Positions 61,733-64,000 of a DNA stretch of 64,000 nucleotides are shown here, piece by piece (the stretch's first letter is position 1; each line of letters starts with the position of its first letter). The notes under the pieces are model-generated. The model saw only the letters and a program-made list of their open reading frames with translations, was not told where the DNA came from and searched no databases. Both the position numbers and the translations under genes were made by a program. The DNA comes from Piscinibacter gummiphilus (GTDB taxonomy: Bacteria > Pseudomonadota > Gammaproteobacteria > Burkholderiales > Burkholderiaceae_C), in contig NZ_CP015118.1 of assembly GCF_002116905.1 (NCBI RefSeq), positions 3,658,001 to 3,722,000 on the forward strand, written 5' to 3'.

Positions 61733-62659
61733 TTGAACGCTGCACGCCATCGCACACGCCGCGGGTCGGGCGTGGCGAGGGCCGTGGCGGCCGCCTGCGC
61801 AAGCGTGCTGCTGCTCGGCGGCTGTGTCCGCGCCCTCTTCTTCCATCCGAACGACCGCGAGTACTCGGAGCCCGAGAAGCTGGGCCTCGTCTCCCACGAC
61901 ATCGAGTTCCGCGCGGAGGACCGCTCGCCGCTGGACGGCTGGTGGCTGCCGGCCGACCCGAAGGCCGGCCCGCCCATCTGCACCGTGGTGCACGCCCACG
62001 GCAACGCGGCCAACATCTCGCGGCACCTCGAGGCCGTGGCGTGGCTGCCGCCGCTCGGGGTCAACGTGCTGATGTTCGACTACCGGGGCTTCGGGCTGTC
62101 GCTCGGCAAACCGTCGCTCGACGGGGTCGTGGCCGACACCGAGGCCGCCGTGCACACCGCGCTGCAGATGCCCGGCGCCACCCCGGGCCGGCTCTTCGTG
62201 TTCGGCCAGAGCCTGGGCGGCGCCACGGCGATCCGCGCGGTCGCCGAACTCCCGCCGGGCCTCGTGCAGGGCCTGATCGTCGACTCCGGCTTCGCCCGCT
62301 ACCGCGACGTGGCCCACCACGTCGCCAACGAGATCAAGGTGCTCAAGCTCTTCGCCCCCATCGTGCGCGAGACCCTGCCGGGCAGCGAGGACGACCCGGT
62401 CACGGCGATCCCGAACGTCCACGTGCCCGTGTGGATCATTCAGGGTGATGCCGACCGCACCGTGCCGTTCTTCCAGGGCGTGGACCTCTTCGAGGCCGCG
62501 CGCGAGCCCAAGACCTGGGTGCGGGTGGTCGGCGGCGAACACCTCGACGCAATGACCCGGCCGGAGGTGCGCGCCATCGTCTGGCAGGCGCTGCGCGAGG
62601 TGTGCGGCACGGCGCCGGTGGCGTCCGCCGCATCGGCGCCGGACGGCGCGGGCCACTGA
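61733..62659 (+). CDS. Alpha/beta-hydrolase lipoprotein
   Basis: A protein of 308 residues with a lipoprotein-like signal (SVLLLGGC) and an alpha/beta-hydrolase fold. AHGNAAN forms the oxyanion region, GQSLGG the nucleophile elbow, GDADRTVP holds the acid residue and GGEHLDA the catalytic His. It resembles YfhR/BEM46-type hydrolases of unknown substrate. It begins with TTG only 4 bp after gcvP (AGGA upstream), so it is likely co-transcribed with the gcv operon, though it has no clear link to glycine. Confidence 0.82.
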   Translation: MNAARHRTRRGSGVARAVAAACASVLLLGGCVRALFFHPNDREYSEPEKLGLVSHDIEFRAEDRSPLDGWWLPADPKAGPPICTVVHAHGNAANISRHLEAVAWLPPLGVNVLMFDYRGFGLSLGKPSLDGVVADTEAAVHTALQMPGATPGRLFVFGQSLGGATAIRAVAELPPGLVQGLIVDSGFARYRDVAHHVANEIKVLKLFAPIVRETLPGSEDDPVTAIPNVHVPVWIIQGDADRTVPFFQGVDLFEAAREPKTWVRVVGGEHLDAMTRPEVRAIVWQALREVCGTAPVASAASAPDGAGH

Positions 62660-62670
62660 GGGCACGTCCC

Positions 62671-63609
62671 ATGGCACGTTTCAACCTCGCCTTCGACCGC
62701 GTGTTCGTGCCAGGGCGCCTGACCCTGGGCCTCATGACACCGTTCGGCGGCCCGCCCGCGCCGATGGCCGAGCTCGGCGAAACGGCCCGGCTCGCCGCGC
62801 AGGCCGACGGCCTCGGCTTCGCGGCGCTGTGGACCCGCGACGTGCCGCTGATGGTGCCGCAGGGCCCAGACAACACCGCGACCGCGCTCGACGATCCGTT
62901 CCTGTGGCTGCTGGCCCTGGCCGGCGCCACCCGCCGCATCGCCCTCGGCGCCGCGGCCATCGTGCTGCCGCTGCGCCATCCGCTGCACGTCGCCAAGGCC
63001 GCGCTGAGCCTCGACCGGCTGAGCGGCGGCCGCTTCATCCTCGGTGCCGGCTCGGGCGACCGGCCGGACGAGTTCGCGTCCTTCGGCGCCGAACTCGACG
63101 CCCGCGCGGAGACCTTCCGCACCCATTGGGCACTCGTGCGCTCGGCGCTCTCCTCCGATCCCGAGGCACGCCGGCACCTGCTCGCCCACACCGGCGGCCA
63201 CGAGCTGATGGCCGTGCCGCAGGCCGACATCCCGATGCTGGTCGTGGGGTCCGCGCGCCAGTCGCTGCAGTGGACGGCGTCGAACGCGGACGGCTGGGCC
63301 ACGTACCACCGCGAGGAAGCCCGGCAGGAGGGTCGCATCCAGCTGTGGCGCCAGGCGCTGGCCCAGAAGGTCGCCGGCCAGCCGAAACCCTTCGTGCAGT
63401 CCGTCCAGCTGGACCTGCTGGACGATCCCGCGGCACCGGCCACGCCGCTCGAGCTGGGCCTGCGCACCGGCCGGCATGCGCTGCTCGCCTACCTGCACCA
63501 CATGCACGGCCTGGGCGTGGCGCACGTGCTGTTCAACCTGGCCCGCGGCGCGCGTCCGCTGGACGACGTGATCCGGGAACTCGGCGAGGACGTGCTGCCG
63601 CAGTTGTAG
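62671..63609 (+). CDS. Luciferase-like monooxygenase (LLM) family protein
   Basis: A protein of 312 residues with the bacterial-luciferase TIM barrel. Features include the N-terminal LGLMTPF, the AALWTRD segment, SGGRFILGAGSG and a C-terminal helical part. It would use reduced flavin or F420 to oxidise a small substrate, unknown here. The ATG at 62671 is 11 bp after the hydrolase stop, so it belongs to the same transcript. Length is typical for the family. Confidence 0.85.
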   Translation: MARFNLAFDRVFVPGRLTLGLMTPFGGPPAPMAELGETARLAAQADGLGFAALWTRDVPLMVPQGPDNTATALDDPFLWLLALAGATRRIALGAAAIVLPLRHPLHVAKAALSLDRLSGGRFILGAGSGDRPDEFASFGAELDARAETFRTHWALVRSALSSDPEARRHLLAHTGGHELMAVPQADIPMLVVGSARQSLQWTASNADGWATYHREEARQEGRIQLWRQALAQKVAGQPKPFVQSVQLDLLDDPAAPATPLELGLRTGRHALLAYLHHMHGLGVAHVLFNLARGARPLDDVIRELGEDVLPQL

Positions 63610-63613
63610 CCCG

Positions 63614-64000
63614 TCAGTCCCCGTGCGGCAGGCCACCGGCCCGCCGCAGCAGCTGCCGGCAACGCTCGGACAGGTGCACCACCCGCAGGTGCTTGCCCGC
63701 CTTCTCGTAGCGCTCGCGCAGGGTCTTGAGCGCCTCGATGGCCGAGTAGTCGACGAAGCTCAGGTGCCGGCAGTCGAGGGTCACCACGGCCGGGTCGCCC
63801 GCGGCATCGAACTGGCCCAGGAAGGGTTTGACCGACGCGAAGAACAGCGTGCCGTGCACCGTGTAGAGCTTGCTGCCATCGGGCTCCGCGTGGGGCTCGG
63901 CGTACAGGTCGCGCGCGTGGTGCCACGCGAAGTTCAGCGCGGCGATCACGATGCCGCACAGCACGGCCGTCGCCAGGTCCGTCAGCACGGTGATCACCGT
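63614..64000 (-). CDS. SulP-family anion transporter with STAS domain (5' part outside window)
   Basis: The C-terminal 128 codons are seen; the gene enters from the right edge. The first visible part is the last membrane helix (LTDLATAVLCGIVIAALNFAW) and the rest is a STAS domain with the core strand LDCRHLSFVDYSAIEAL. SulP proteins take up sulfate, bicarbonate or dicarboxylates. STAS may regulate them. Its stop lies 5 bp from the convergent LLM gene. Confidence 0.85.
   Translation of the reverse strand, partial: TVITVLTDLATAVLCGIVIAALNFAWHHARDLYAEPHAEPDGSKLYTVHGTLFFASVKPFLGQFDAAGDPAVVTLDCRHLSFVDYSAIEALKTLRERYEKAGKHLRVVHLSERCRQLLRRAGGLPHGD

Overview
The window is 64 kb of very GC-rich bacterial chromosome with dense, mostly short-gapped genes. 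The gene set suggests a beta-proteobacterium of the order Burkholderiales (Rhizobacter/Piscinibacter/Roseateles-like; this placement is inference). The signs are an EarP-EF-P pair with Arg32, the oxidoreductase-only look of MnmC, a class 2 PyrD, a PEP-CTERM protein, a tandem glycine riboswitch on gcvT and abundant GTG/TTG starts. No phage, transposase, plasmid origin, CRISPR or rRNA operon is visible. It reads as core chromosome with metabolic accessory loci.

Layout, left to right. 0-3.6 kb: a broken-off serine hydrolase, then a copper-efflux locus (cueR, copA, and divergent copZ) with two CueR-type promoters facing away from each other. 3.6-8 kb: a large MscS-type channel that probably starts at a CTG codon, a tiny membrane protein and a patatin lipoprotein. 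8-11.3 kb: a lysine-catabolism-like pair (saccharopine-dehydrogenase-fold enzyme plus ALDH7-type semialdehyde dehydrogenase) with a divergent Lrp regulator. 11.3-13 kb: a TetR repressor and an NAPE-PLD-like metallohydrolase divided by two palindromic operators. 13-19.1 kb: a complete ribose operon rbsBACRKD read leftwards, with tandem LacI-type operators upstream.

19-27.5 kb: a BenE transporter, a 3-hydroxyacyl-CoA dehydrogenase, two adjacent secreted proteins that share an N-terminal module (one with two DUF3237 domains, one an esterase-like hydrolase), a CoA-transferase pair and several small unknown genes. 27.5-38.9 kb is housekeeping: tRNA-His, ppiD, tRNA-Val, hupB, a DMT exporter, pgsA, a lipoprotein, uvrC, earP, efp, a degenerate mnmC and rpiA. 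38.9-49.4 kb: pyrD, a phospholipase D-type lipoprotein, a LysE-family exporter, a second CoA-transferase pair with a divergent PAS-LuxR regulator, a MATE pump, a thioredoxin, an RlmN-family radical SAM enzyme, a PEP-CTERM protein and an ArsR/SRPBCC pair with a long out-of-frame overlap.

49.4-64 kb: an orphan EvgS/BvgS-like histidine kinase with two periplasmic binding domains, yceH, an SDR, ETF-quinone oxidoreductase, a GH16 lipoprotein, a tandem glycine riboswitch followed by gcvT-gcvH-gcvP, a lipoprotein hydrolase, a luciferase-like monooxygenase and the C-terminal end of a SulP transporter.

Most genes belong to known families. The least explained signals are the paired secreted proteins at 21.3-24.1 kb, the apparent loss of the MnmC methyltransferase site, the orphan sensor kinase, the ArsR-SRPBCC overlap and unusual translation starts (CTG for the MscS channel, a probably leaderless copA).
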